A stretch of DNA of 64,000 nucleotides from Lithobates sylvaticus (Eukaryota; Chordata; Amphibia; Anura; Ranidae), in NCBI GenBank assembly GCA_028564925.1, contig CM053034.1:87212282-87276281 (forward strand). The letters run 5' to 3'. The translations under genes were made by a program, and so were the position numbers. The notes under the pieces were generated by a model. It saw nothing but the letters and a program-made list of their open reading frames with translations. It did no database searches and was not told the origin of the DNA. Shown in pieces: positions 34,230-45,369 of the stretch (within the stretch, counting starts at the first letter, position 1; every line of letters starts with the position of its first letter).

Positions 34230-36024
34230 ACAGGAAAAAGTTCATTCCGGAGAGGCTCCGGGTTACAGCAACGACTCCAGTGAAGGTGGAAAGGATGCAG
34301 CCTTTCCTAGATAGGTATCTGGGCCCAGCGGTTGCTCGGCTCCTGGAGTCTGGTTTTACTGAGGGCTTTAGGACTCTGTGTTCACTTTCTTGCATTCCGC
34401 CTATGGCTGACAATTTCCAGAAAAAATTCAAAAGGAAGTGGCATTGGGGCACATGTGTGGCTCATTTCCGCATCCCCCTCTTCACAATTTAGTGGTTTCC
34501 CCTTTGGAAGTTGTCCCTAAGAAGAAACCATATAAATTTTGGTTAATTCATCACCTTTCCTTTCCGGTGGCTCTGTTAAAAATTGCGATCGACCCGGAGG
34601 CTTGAACCGTGTCATACACCTCTTGTGTGGCCGCAGTCTTCTGGGTTCAGTATTTTGGCGAAAACAGATTGGCTTTTTGTCTTTTGCCAGTGCATCCTCA
34701 GTTTTTATTTACTAGGCTGCAGGTGGTTGGACACCTTTTACGTGGACTGTCGCCTGCCTATGGGCTGTCCTGTCTCCTGCGCTCTTTTCAAAACCTTCAG
34801 TTCATTTGTTGAATGGGTGGTGGGGCATGTGTATGGCGTCAATTCAGTTATTCACTATCTGGACAACTTTTTGTGTGTGGGCCCTCCTTCCTTATGTGGC
34901 ATATTGCTGGCTACATTGCAACACGTTGTGGAGCGATGTGGGATACCACTGACTCCTGAAAAAATGGTTGGCCTGGTGTCCGAGCTCAGTCTTCTGGGTA
35001 TTGTTGTTGACTCCCTGACTATGGACTGTCGGTTGCCTGATGATAAGCTGGTGGCTCTAAAGGCAGAGGTTTACTAAGTAATTGGGAAGCGATGCATCAG
35101 ATTGCGTCAACTTTAATCCCTCTTAGGTAAGTTGAACATTGCATGCCGTATCATGCCGATGGGACGGATTTCTGTTGCCGTTTGTCAGCAGCTATGGCGG
35201 CGCCCTTTCGCAAACTCACTTTATTAAGTTGACTAAGGAGCACAGGGAGGCTCTTTGGGTTTGGGGTGTCTTCTTGAAGTACTTTAATGGTTGTTCGCTT
35301 TGGATGGAAGACCCGTTAAGTAATTTTGATTTGGAGTTCTATACGGATGCGGCGGGAACATCTGGTTATGGGGCATTCTTTTGGGGCAAATGGAGTGCAA
35401 AATGTTGGTCGGCTGACTGGCGTGAATCAGGGTTGCTTAAAAATATGGTTCTTTTAGAATTGTTTCCAGTCATTGTCGCTGTTGAGGTCTGGGGTGATTA
35501 CATTCGGAACAGGAAGATCTGGCTTCGCTGTGACAATTTGGGGGTAGTTTGGGTCATTAACCACATGTCCGTTTCTTCCGCTCCGGTGGTCCGCCTCTTG
35601 TGCAATCTTGTGTTACGTTGTTTACAACTGAATGCCTTTTTGTATGCCGTACATTTTCCTGGAACAACTAATACAAAGGCGGATGCTTTGCCTCAGTTTT
35701 CAGAGGGACAAATCACGAGAGTTGGCACAGGGAGCGGAGCAACTCAGAGTTCCTTGTTCCCAGCGGCTGTGGCAAAGTGGCTTGGAGTCACTGCGGAATC
35801 GTTTCGGAATTCCTTGAGCGAGAGGATATGGTCAGCTTATGTTAAGGTTTGGCAGGAATGGTGGGGTATTCTGGCACAAGTTGGTAGTAGCTTAGTGGGT
35901 AACGGTAATAGAACTGTCTTGCTTTATTTTATTTGCTTGAACTACAAACACGGCTTGTCCGTTTCAGCCATTGATCGGGAGTTGGCTGGGATAGTAGTTT
36001 GGTTCAAGCTTACAGGGTCCCAGG
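34230..36024 (+). mobile_element. Ngaro/DIRS-type fossil: reverse transcriptase, RNase H, part of recombinase
   Basis: Broken, with many breaks. Parts in order: N-terminal polymerase region (about 34,230-34,480), reverse transcriptase with a Y-L-D-N box near 34,850, RNase H-like region (FYTDAAGTSGYGAFFWG near 35,340), then a C-terminal stretch (about 35,750-36,024) that fits the start of a tyrosine recombinase. Terminal repeats are not seen. A hAT copy abuts it at 36,025. It may be the same family as the gag fossil at 16,600-19,190. Old. Confidence 0.75.
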
Positions 36025-36710
<686 letters not shown>

Positions 36711-36732
36711 TATCGAATTTCTTTTTTATATA

Positions 36733-36950
36733 TCATGGGACACAGTTAGGTTAATATTCATTACCTACTGGGTTATACTTCCATCTCCAGGTGAATGGAC
36801 ACTGGTAGACCAAAAGGTCTTTAGACAGGAAGCGATTACCTATATAACCCCTCCCATACAGGAAGTACTTCAGTTTTTTACCAGTGTCTGCAAAGTGGAT
36901 GGCAGGGTTGTTTGAGCTCCCTGAGCTCCATGTCTCTTGTCCCACAAACG
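36733..36950. mobile_element. DIRS terminal-repeat remnant, different subfamily
   Basis: The stretch from GGGACACAGTTAGG to CTTGTCCCA resembles, by my recollection, frog DIRS termini (TCCAGGTGAATGGACACTGG, then ATATAACCCCTCCCATACAG and AGGAAGTACTTCAG). No coding part is attached. Fossil, age unknown. Confidence 0.45.
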
Positions 36951-37287
36951 GTTCTTAAACGAATCAAGGGATTGACCGATCGGATCCATTTGACACAGGC
37001 TCTATATGCTTAGATAAATGGTACCCGAGCCTCGCAAAGAAGACTCAAGATCCTGCAAGGTTTTGCCTTTAATGCGGCCTCCAGGCGCTGGACCCTGCGA
37101 AGTGGAATCCTGGACACCACATCGCTAAGGTATTCCTGCAGGGTGCTGTACAGGTCCAAGGGAGTGGACCCTAAACACGAAAAGGGTACCCAGTCCTTGA
37201 AGGTCCTCAAGTGACAGGAACAAGCCGTGATAGTTGAAGATTGGGCTCTTAGTTTACTAAGCTGCTCTGCGCGGGTAAGTGAAAACC
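36951..37287 (-). other. Unassigned, possible coding scrap
   Basis: A minus-strand frame reads LQEYLSDVVSRIPLRRVQRLEAALKAK-like sequence in short pieces. I do not recognise a family. It lies between two DIRS termini and may be an internal scrap of one of them. Confidence 0.25.
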
Positions 37288-38039
37288 CTTTTTCCTGGTG
37301 CCTCCATGGCAGCATACCAATGGTTAATGGCTCCGCCCCGATTAACCCACAGGACCACGTAACTCTATAAAAGAAAGAGTTGCTCCCCTCCTCAGGTATT
37401 CTTTTTCCTGTCCTCATTCCTGCAGGATCACAGTCCAGCCCTACCTCACCGTCATATGGTGCGACCATTGTAGGTTCATGCTCTCCTGCAGTATGGAGTC
37501 CCATTACTTGGGTTGCTAAATGCACCAGATAAGTATGGGAGCCCGTTTTTCTGTGGATCTTTTTGGGGTGCAGAGACTCAGGAGCATATCCTCTCCTCAA
37601 TCTCCTGGCTGCCTATCCCAGAGCCTCCTGTCTGGATCCTTTAGTGCATACCTGTTTCTGCTCCAGCCAGACTGACATGCTGTGATTCCCTCCTCATGCT
37701 GGCTCCCAGGGATGGCCAGCAGCCGCAGTCTCTTCCTGCTTCCCCCCCCGGCGTGTCCGGACGCTTCGCGCGCGTCCCTGTGCACAATTTTGTCTTCTCG
37801 GGGGACAGGGGTACAGCGGAATGCACATGTGCAGTAGCACTTTGAAGCCAAACGGCGGCCATCTTGGTACACCCAAACCGAGACTTCCTATTTAAACAGC
37901 CTGCAAAATAATTTTAATCAGGCTGTCATTTGGAAAACACCTGCTAGTGTCTTCTCCACCCTCTGCCTCTCTCTCTCTCTCTAGTATGGAGCCTGACCAA
38001 GGTAGAGCTCTGAGGGGGTAATGTGTGTGTGTGTGTGTG

Positions 38040-38088
<49 letters not shown>

Positions 38089-40016
38089 TTATTTTTATTT
38101 TCCCATCCTTAGCTGCCCCAGAGGTCATTATGCCGCATAATAAAAAAGATCCTCAAACACTCCACTAGGTAAGGGCTGCAACAAAGGTAAGTTTTAAAAA
38201 GAGCTTTCTCTGGGCTTTTGGAAATATCTCTGTGCTTTTATTTCCACAGCCCGCACCGAGAATTATCTCGAAGATCTTCCCACAGAGACTCTGCCGATAG
38301 GTTAAGAGGTCACTCACACTCATCCTCTGCGCATGCTTCCCGCAGCAGTCAGAGATCACCCCAACATGTTTCAAAGGTACAGCTGAGGAAAACTCATCAG
38401 TATTTGATTTTGCCTTTGTGAATCCATTTATTACCGCAGTAAAAGATGCGATTCAGTGGGAGGAAGACCGGAGCCTCCCTCCAAAACCAAAAAAAAAAAA
38501 AAAATATTTTCCTCACCTGACCAAAAAGGTTGCAAATTTCCCTCTGATGGATGAAATTAAGGAAGTGGTGACAGATGAGTGGTGGAAGGTGGACAAGAGA
38601 CCCGTCGCCTACAACCGGCTTCTCAAGCTTTATCCGCTGGCAGAGGCAGACGCCCAACTCTTTGACTCCGTACCAACTGCGGACGCATTCGTCATGCGTT
38701 TAGCCAGGAACACAACGCTGCCGTTAGAGGATGCAGTCTCTTTCAGGGACCCCCTGTATCGCAGGATCGACTCAGATCTTAAAAAAGTGACAGGGGGAGC
38801 ATGCAAACCAGCAGTGGCACTATCCTTGGTCTCCAGAGCCACTAAAATAGGAATGAATGAATGACTTGTATAGCGCTACCTATGCGAACTGAATCACCTC
38901 AGGGCGGACAATATCAAGACGGCCCTCAGGCGGGGCCTAGATCCAGACAGAATCATCAAAGCACTAGATGAATTAAAACTGGCCTCTGATTTTATGGCGG
39001 AAGCGGCCATCGATATTCTGAGGTGCTCCTCCAGGGATATGCTTTACTCCATCACAGCCAGAAGAGCATTATGGCTAAAGCCATGGTCAGCAGACCTATC
39101 TTCAAAGCAGTCATGGTGTCGCATCCCATACGATAGTAAGGCCCTGTTCGGCGAAAAGATGGACACTGCCATTACTCGGGTCACAAGTGGCCTTATCCCT
39201 CAGGATAGGAGGAGGAAAAGGAGATTCACTTCGCGACCAGCCACTCAGCAAAGTTCTAGGGATGCCAGATCATACCGTCCCGGTAAGGAGTACAGAAGGG
39301 GCTGGAGGGCTCACAAGCCACTTTCCTTAAATTGGGAAAACCTAAGGCCTCAACTTTAACGGTTGAGCGCCAGAAGTCTTCTTGACTCCTTTCCCACCCA
39401 AACCGTTCCAGTAGGAGCAAGACTCAGGTATTTTGCCCAGGTTTGGGTGGAAAGTCGCACGGACCCATGGGTAACCTCCACGGTCCAGCAAGGACACTTC
39501 TGGAGATCCACCTTTTTTTCTTTCCAGCCCACTAAGAATCTGACCTCCCGAGAAAAGAGACAGGTCCTCTTTCAGTATATCCAAATACTCCTTCACCAAC
39601 GGGCAGTTCTGCCAGTTCCCGACTCGGAAAGTCACTCTGGGCTCTATTCCCCAATCTTTTTAGTCCCCAAGAAATGAGGAGGTTGGAGGCCTGTTCTGGA
39701 CCTGAAGAGGCTAAACCGTTACATACAGGTAGAGCATTTCAAGATGGAATCCCTGAGCACAGTAGATCTGTCAGTACAGCCAGGGGATTGGATGGTCTCT
39801 ATAGACCTTCAGGATGCGTACCTTCACATCCCCATCCACCATCATTTTCAGCCTTTTCTCCGGTTCAAAGTGGGCAGTCTGCGCCTCCAGTTCCAATGTC
39901 TCCCATTTGGAATTTCATCACCTCCCAGGACTTTCACCAAGGTTTTAGTGTCCATCCTGGCCCCCCTCCGGGACAAAGGGGTCAGGGTCCTGCATTACCT
40001 GGACGACATCCTAATC

Positions 40017-40237
40017 ACATGCCTGACGAAGGGGCCCTGCTCGGCTCCGAAACGTTGCACTATTCCAATATTGTGATCATGCAATAAACCACTCCTTTTG
40101 GACGCTATTTGTGTCACTCCATGGTGTGCTGGCAAACATCTTTCTACTGTGATTTGAATCAGTATCCAGCTGGTTGTTGCTACAGAACCCAAAACTGTGA
40201 GCATTTCCAGGAACGTGTGCGATTGGAAAATGAAGTC
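40017..40237 (+). mobile_element. 221-bp insertion with 13-bp target duplication
   Basis: CGACATCCTAATC flanks it on both sides (40,004-40,016 and 40,238-40,250), so it inserted into the DIRS fossil. It contains CTGACGA, a six-pair stem-loop and GAAACG (40,023-40,056), the hammerhead-like arrangement seen also at 18,080 and 59,313, and an ATAAA signal. Non-coding; probably a short Penelope-like or SINE-like insert. Confidence 0.8.
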
Positions 40238-42538
40238 CGACATCCTAATCCTGTCTCAACACAGAGAAACTCTGGAGGCACAGGTGCAGCTAGTCCTGAA
40301 CACTTTGTCCAGTTTCGGGTGGCTTATCAACTATGCAAAGAGTCAGTTGAGGCCTACCCAGAAGATGACATACCTGGGATCTCTATTCAATACCCCAGAG
40401 AAGGCTGTGTCTCTTCCACCAGAAAAGATCCCGATTTTGATCCAGAAGGTGAAGCAGGCGTAAGGAAGTCACTCTATGTCAGCATCAGATTGTCTGAGCC
40501 TCCTAGGGTCCCTTTCATCCTGTATACCAATGGTGAAGTGGGCCAGGTGGCACCTGCGAGACTTCCAGGCGGGGTTTCTGGCGCAGTGGAGAAGGAAGCA
40601 CCTGGGACAATTAATATTCATCACCTTTTCAATGAAGTCCAGCCCCTGGTGGTGGACAAGACCACCCAACCTTCTTGTTCACCGTTCCCTGGGGCCCATC
40701 TCATGGTCCGTCCTTACTTCGGATGCAAGTCAGCTAGGATGGGGGGCACACTTCCAAGACCTGCTAGTGCAAGAGAGGTGGCGATTCAATGCAGAAGGGA
40801 TGATTTCCAACATCCTAGAGTTAAGGGCAGCATGGATGGCAATCTTACATCTGGCCCCACTGCTCAGGGGCAGGTCCATATTGCTCCAAATGGAAAACAG
40901 AGCGGCAGTGGCCTATGTTCTGAACCCAGGGGGAATGCGCAGGTTCCTAGCCAGCGAGGTAGCCCCAATTATATCCTGGGCCGAGAACAACTTGATCGAT
41001 TTCCGGGCCGCTTACATCCCAGCCCCCGAGAATCAGCTAGCCGATCGCCTCTTAAGGTCCTTCAACAACAACTTCGGTTGGTCACTGAATCCGCAAGTCT
41101 TCCGCTGGATATGCCAACAGTGGGCTACTCCCTAGATAGATCTTTTCACCTCCCTGCTTAACGGCAAGACTCCTCTGTTTTTTTACGAGGTTCCCATCTC
41201 CAAGGTCAGCAGGGGTGGATGCCCTGATCCAGCCCTGGAACTTCCAGAAGGGGTATGCATTTCTTCCGGTTCCCCTGATACTGAGGTTCCTCCAGCGACT
41301 GACATTAGAAAAAGTCACTATGCTGGCGGTCATCCCATACTGGCCGAGGAGACCATGGTTTCCACTTCTAATCAAGATGACTTTGCGCAATCCACTCCCG
41401 CTTCTCCACTCAGACAACCTCCTATCTCAAGGCGACTTCTTCCACCCGCATCCGGAGATCCTGGACTTGAGCAGAAGAGACTGGGCAGCCTAGGATGCTC
41501 ACATAAAGTTGTACAGACCTTATTGCAAGCCAGGAAGTCATCTACCAATGCCACCTACTACAGGGTATGGAAGAAATTCACCCAGCTTGCTGAATCCAGC
41601 CAGTTCAATCCGCTGGATCCTGGAGTTCACAATATTCTACTCTTCTTGCAGTCGGGCCTGGACCTAGGCTTAGGTCTTAACACGCTGAAAGTTCAGGTTT
41701 CGGCCTTATCAGTCTTAACAGACACACGCTGGGCACTGGAGCCCCTAGTAGACCGTTCCCTAAAAGCAATGCTAAAGTTACGTCCTCCCAGGAGAACTCT
41801 TTACCCCAAGTGGGATCTGACAGTTGTCCTCAACGTCTTAGCCAGTCCACCCTTTGCACCCACTGAAGAATGTGCATTGGAGGATATTGCCTGGAAAACG
41901 ACTTTTTGATCGCCATCACATCAGGATGCAGAGTATCAGAAATTCAAGCACTGGGAGCTAGAGAACCTTACGTCACGTTTTGCCAGACGGGTGGTTCTGA
42001 AGCCTATTCACCAGTTTGTCCGGAAGGTACCATCAGTTTAACATCTTAATCAAGAATGGGTTCTCCCGGCCTTCGGAGAAGATCCAACCTCTTCTAAACT
42101 ACATGAGTCCCTGAGGCGTTATTTGGAGTTGACACAGCATTTACGCAAGGATCAACGTCTGTTCGTTATTCCCAAGGGGGCAAGGAAAGGAATGGCCAGC
42201 TGGATCGTGAATCTAATTCAGAGGGCTTATCGGGCTAGTGGTCTCCCAGTCCCAGTTGCGGTGAATGCTCACTCGACGCGGGGAATGGCTTCTTCCTGGC
42301 AGCTTTGGCGCGGGTCTCCCCTGAGACAATTTGTTGGTCATCCTTCAACACCTTCATGGCGCGGGTCTCCCCTGAGACAATTTGTTGGTCATCCTTCAAC
42401 ACCTTCATGTCGCACTATAACCTAGATCCAGCAGTCCTCACCTCCCGAGACTTTGGGAGAAAGACCTTAAAAATATCAACTCTGTAAAGTCTTTAAAAAA
42501 AATTATTATTGCAGTACCCTCCCTGTAAGCGAGTTATT

Positions 42539-42643
42539 TACCATTGGTATGCTGCCATGGAGGCACCAGGAAAACGGAAAATTGAATACTCACCTTTCCG
42601 TAATTTTCCTTTCCTGGTGCCTACCCATGGCAGCATACACCCT
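42539..42643. repeat. DIRS internal complementary region
   Basis: The left half matches the complement of the left terminus (GGTATGCTGCCATGGAGG, CACCAGGAAAA). The right half matches the complement of the right terminus (GAATACTCACCTTTCCG, TAATTTTCC, CCTGGTGCCTACCCATGG). In DIRS elements this region is thought to guide formation of a circular DNA from the linear RNA. Confidence 0.85.
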
Positions 42644-42834
42644 CCCTTCAATAATCCTTAATGTTCTGAAGACTAGTTGCAAGAATACCTGAGGAGGGGA
42701 GCAACTCTTTCTTTTTTAGAGTTACGTGGTCCTGTGGGTTAATCGGGGCGGAGCCATTAACCATTGGTATGCTGCCATGGGTAGGCACCAGGAAAGGAAA
42801 ATTACGGAAAGGTGAGTATTCAATTTTCCGTTAT

Positions 42835-43500
42835 TTGCTTATTGTAGGGTGTCCCAGTAATTCTAACAATCAGTCAAGTTAGCTAGAGGCTGGACACCTG
42901 TGTGCGGTGACCATACAGGGGAGTTTTGTGCTAGCTGTGGATGTTTGCAAAGTGTACCTTTTTTTGCTTGTGTCTGGCTGTTTTTTACCTGTATGATGGC
43001 GCACAATAGTGCATCATTTTGCCTTTGTTTGCCATTGCACACGTGCATTCGCAAGAGCGCCGCTGTGCTCAGCAGTTTGTTTGGTGGCCATGGCGCACGC
43101 GGGTTCACCGCACATGCACCGTAGCCTTTATCTGGGCGCACGAAGTTTAGCGCCATACGCAAATACAGCCACGGCCATTTGACCACGCGGGTTTGTGCGC
43201 AAGCATGTACAGAACGTTGCGGCGCACAGCCAGCTTATTTAAGCTGTGTATGCCAAGCATCCAGTGCTTCCAGAAGGCAGCTGTGGGACACAGAGCAGGC
43301 TGTGAACCAGGCATTTGCAGCGGTTCATTTCTCCTTACCCAGGTCACGTGAGTCACCAGGTGTTGCCTGGCAGGCTAAAGGTGCCTTGCAGGATTGTTGC
43401 ATAGGGGCTTGGTGAGCCCTATTAAAGGGTCTTCCTTCTGAGGTGTGTTAATACTACACTCAGGTACTCTCTTTTTGTGGCTAGTAAAGGTCTTCAAAAA
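42835..43500. other. Unassigned interval, possible leader of the next DIRS fossil
   Basis: No domain recognised. It has GCGCACGCGGGTTC and CGCGGGTTTGTGCGC motifs. It lies directly before gag-like sequence and may be its 5' untranslated part. Confidence 0.35.
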
Positions 43501-44404
43501 AGAGGAGTGGGGCTAACACTACAGGGAAGGGCACACCTATGTCCTCAGTAGTTCCTGATGAACCTAGTCATATCCCTAGTGTTATATTCCCTGAAAGACC
43601 AGAGTCTTATGGGCAATCTGAGCCCCAGTGCCTATCTGGTATTGTGCCTACAGTCAACGCTGCTGCTTCACCCTTTATCACCAAGGATTAACTGTCCTTG
43701 ACCCTAGCCGGGTTAGAACACATGATTGCTGGCACGATTGCCTCCATCCCGCAGGGCGGCAAGAAGCGTGACAGATCCCCCTCCCAGAGCCTACTAGGAG
43801 CAGGAATGCGTTGAGGATGGGGAAGAGCTAAAAGCTTGGGGTTCTGTGGAGGGCCCTGGCGGATGAGTCTGCTTCCGAGCAATCTGGACAAGAAGATATC
43901 CAGTTGATGTCTGCCTCTGTCGCAGAGGCTGTTGATCCTGACTCTTACCGAGATGGTTCATTCTGCCTTTAAGTTCCCTCTCTTCGAGAGGTTACTGAGC
44001 CCTCCTGGTCCTCTTTGGGGTCTCTAAAGCCTCTTCAGGCTGCAAAAGCTTTCCCGCTACACCCTCTGTATGCTGATTGGGAACATCCAGAAAGGATTTT
44101 TTTCTCCTAAGAAGTTTTCCCTTTTATATCCCATGGATTAAAAGTTTGTTAACCACTTGACCACTGGGCAGTTAAACCCCCTTCCTAACCAGACCAATTT
44201 TCAGCTTTCGGTACTCTCACACTTTGAATGACAATTACTCCGTCATGCAAAACTGTACCCAAATGAATTTTGTGTCCTTTTTTTTCACACAAATACAGCT
44301 TTCTTTTGGTGGTATTTAATCACCGCTGTTTTTTTTTATTTTTTGCGCTATAAATCAAAAAATACTGAAAATTTGGTAAAAAAATAAATAAAATTCTTTG
44401 TTTC

Positions 44405-45003
44405 TATTGAAAATTATTGCAGAGTATTGACAGAGTATTGGCGAGTATTGGCAGAGTATTGGTGAGTATTGGTGAATATTGGCGAGTATTGGCAAGTATT
44501 GGCAGAGTATTGGCAAGTATTGGCAGAGTATTACAGTGTTGCACAGTATTGGCAGAGCATTGCACAGTGGTGGCAGAGCATTGCACAGTGGTTGGTGGCA
44601 GAGCATTGCACAGTGGTTGGTGGCAGAGCATTGCACAGTGGTGGCAGAGTATTGCACAGTGGTTGCAAAGCATTGCACAGTGGATGCAGAGCATTGCAGT
44701 GGTGGCAGAGCATTGCACAGTGGTGGCAGAGCATTGCACAGTGGTGGCAGAGTATTGCACAGTGGTGGCAGAGCATTGCACAGTGGCGGCAGAGCATTGC
44801 ACAGTGGTTGGTGGCAGAGCATTGCACAGTGGTTGGTGGCAGAGCATTGCACAGTGGTTGGTGGCAAAGCATTGCACAGTGGTTGGTGGCAGAGCATTGC
44901 ACAGTGGTGGCAGAGCATTGCACAGTGGTTGCAGAGCATTGCACAGTGGTTGCAGAGCATTGCACAGTGGTGGCAGAGTATTGCACAGTGGTGGCAGTGT
45001 ATT
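44405..45003. repeat. 21/25-bp minisatellite inside the MITE
   Basis: The main unit is GCAGAGCATTGCACAGTGGTG (21 bp); variants with GGTTGGTG are 25 bp. The first units (44,405-44,530) are degenerate TATTGGC(A)GAG forms. Because 21 is a multiple of three and the unit lacks stops in most frames, long open frames appear on both strands; they are artefacts. Confidence 0.95.
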
Positions 45004-45369
45004 GACCAGCGCTGTGGGCACTACACATCCAGCCCACAGCGCTGGTCCCGTCTCTCCCCCTCTCCGCTTCTCTCCTCTCTGTACCGATCGGTACAGAGAG
45101 GAGAGGGAGGAACCGGCGTCATGACGTGACGCCGGTTTGTGTACATGTGATCGCTCCGTCACTTGACGGAGCAATCACATGGTAAACGGCCGCTATCAGT
45201 GGCTGTTTACCGTGATCCATGATGCGCCGGGTCCTCGGGACCCGGCGGTCACGGATGTTCCCAAATGCGCGCCCCAGGGGGAGCAAGTTTCTGGGAGGAT
45301 GTCCGTAGGACATCCACCCAGGATAAGCCGACCGCGCTGTAGCCGTCTTTCGACTATAGCGCGGTCGGC
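45004..45369. repeat. Seven consecutive hairpins
   Basis: Arms: 45,004-45,019/45,032-45,047 (16 bp perfect); 45,070-45,105 (36-bp perfect palindrome); 45,145-45,161/45,164-45,180 (17 bp, one mismatch); 45,181-45,191/45,201-45,211 (11 bp, one wobble); 45,225-45,234/45,238-45,247 (10 bp perfect, inside a CCGTGA/TCACGG outer stem); 45,297-45,304/45,308-45,315 (8 bp perfect); 45,328-45,339/45,358-45,369 (12 bp perfect). Confidence 0.9.

Larger units (their letters stand above)
37288..42834 (+). mobile_element. DIRS-type retroelement fossil, structurally complete
   Basis: Inverted ends: 37,288-37,402 pairs with 42,682-42,797 (CCTGGTGCCT...CATGGCAGCATACC, TTAATGGCTCCGCCCCGATT, AACCCACAGGACCACGT). 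An internal complementary region (about 42,539-42,643) joins sequences complementary to both extreme ends, the DIRS hallmark. Parts in order: leader with (GT)n(TA)n (about 38,020-38,083), gag-like (about 38,420-39,360), reverse transcriptase with a Y-L-D-D box near 40,000, RNase H (about 40,480-41,150), tyrosine recombinase (about 41,350-42,480) with an HSTR motif near 42,270. A 221-bp insertion lies at 40,017-40,237. Broken, with roughly five to ten breaks. Moderately old. Confidence 0.92.

Noticed and set aside
37010-37876. Minus-strand frames of 60-196 codons
   Set aside because: They span a DIRS end and its leader; no domain, apart from the short scrap noted at 36,951-37,287.
44355-45174. 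Several overlapping open frames of 170-256 codons on both strands
   Set aside because: They are by-products of a 21-bp repeat; composition is purely repetitive (HCAMLC, QSIAQW).
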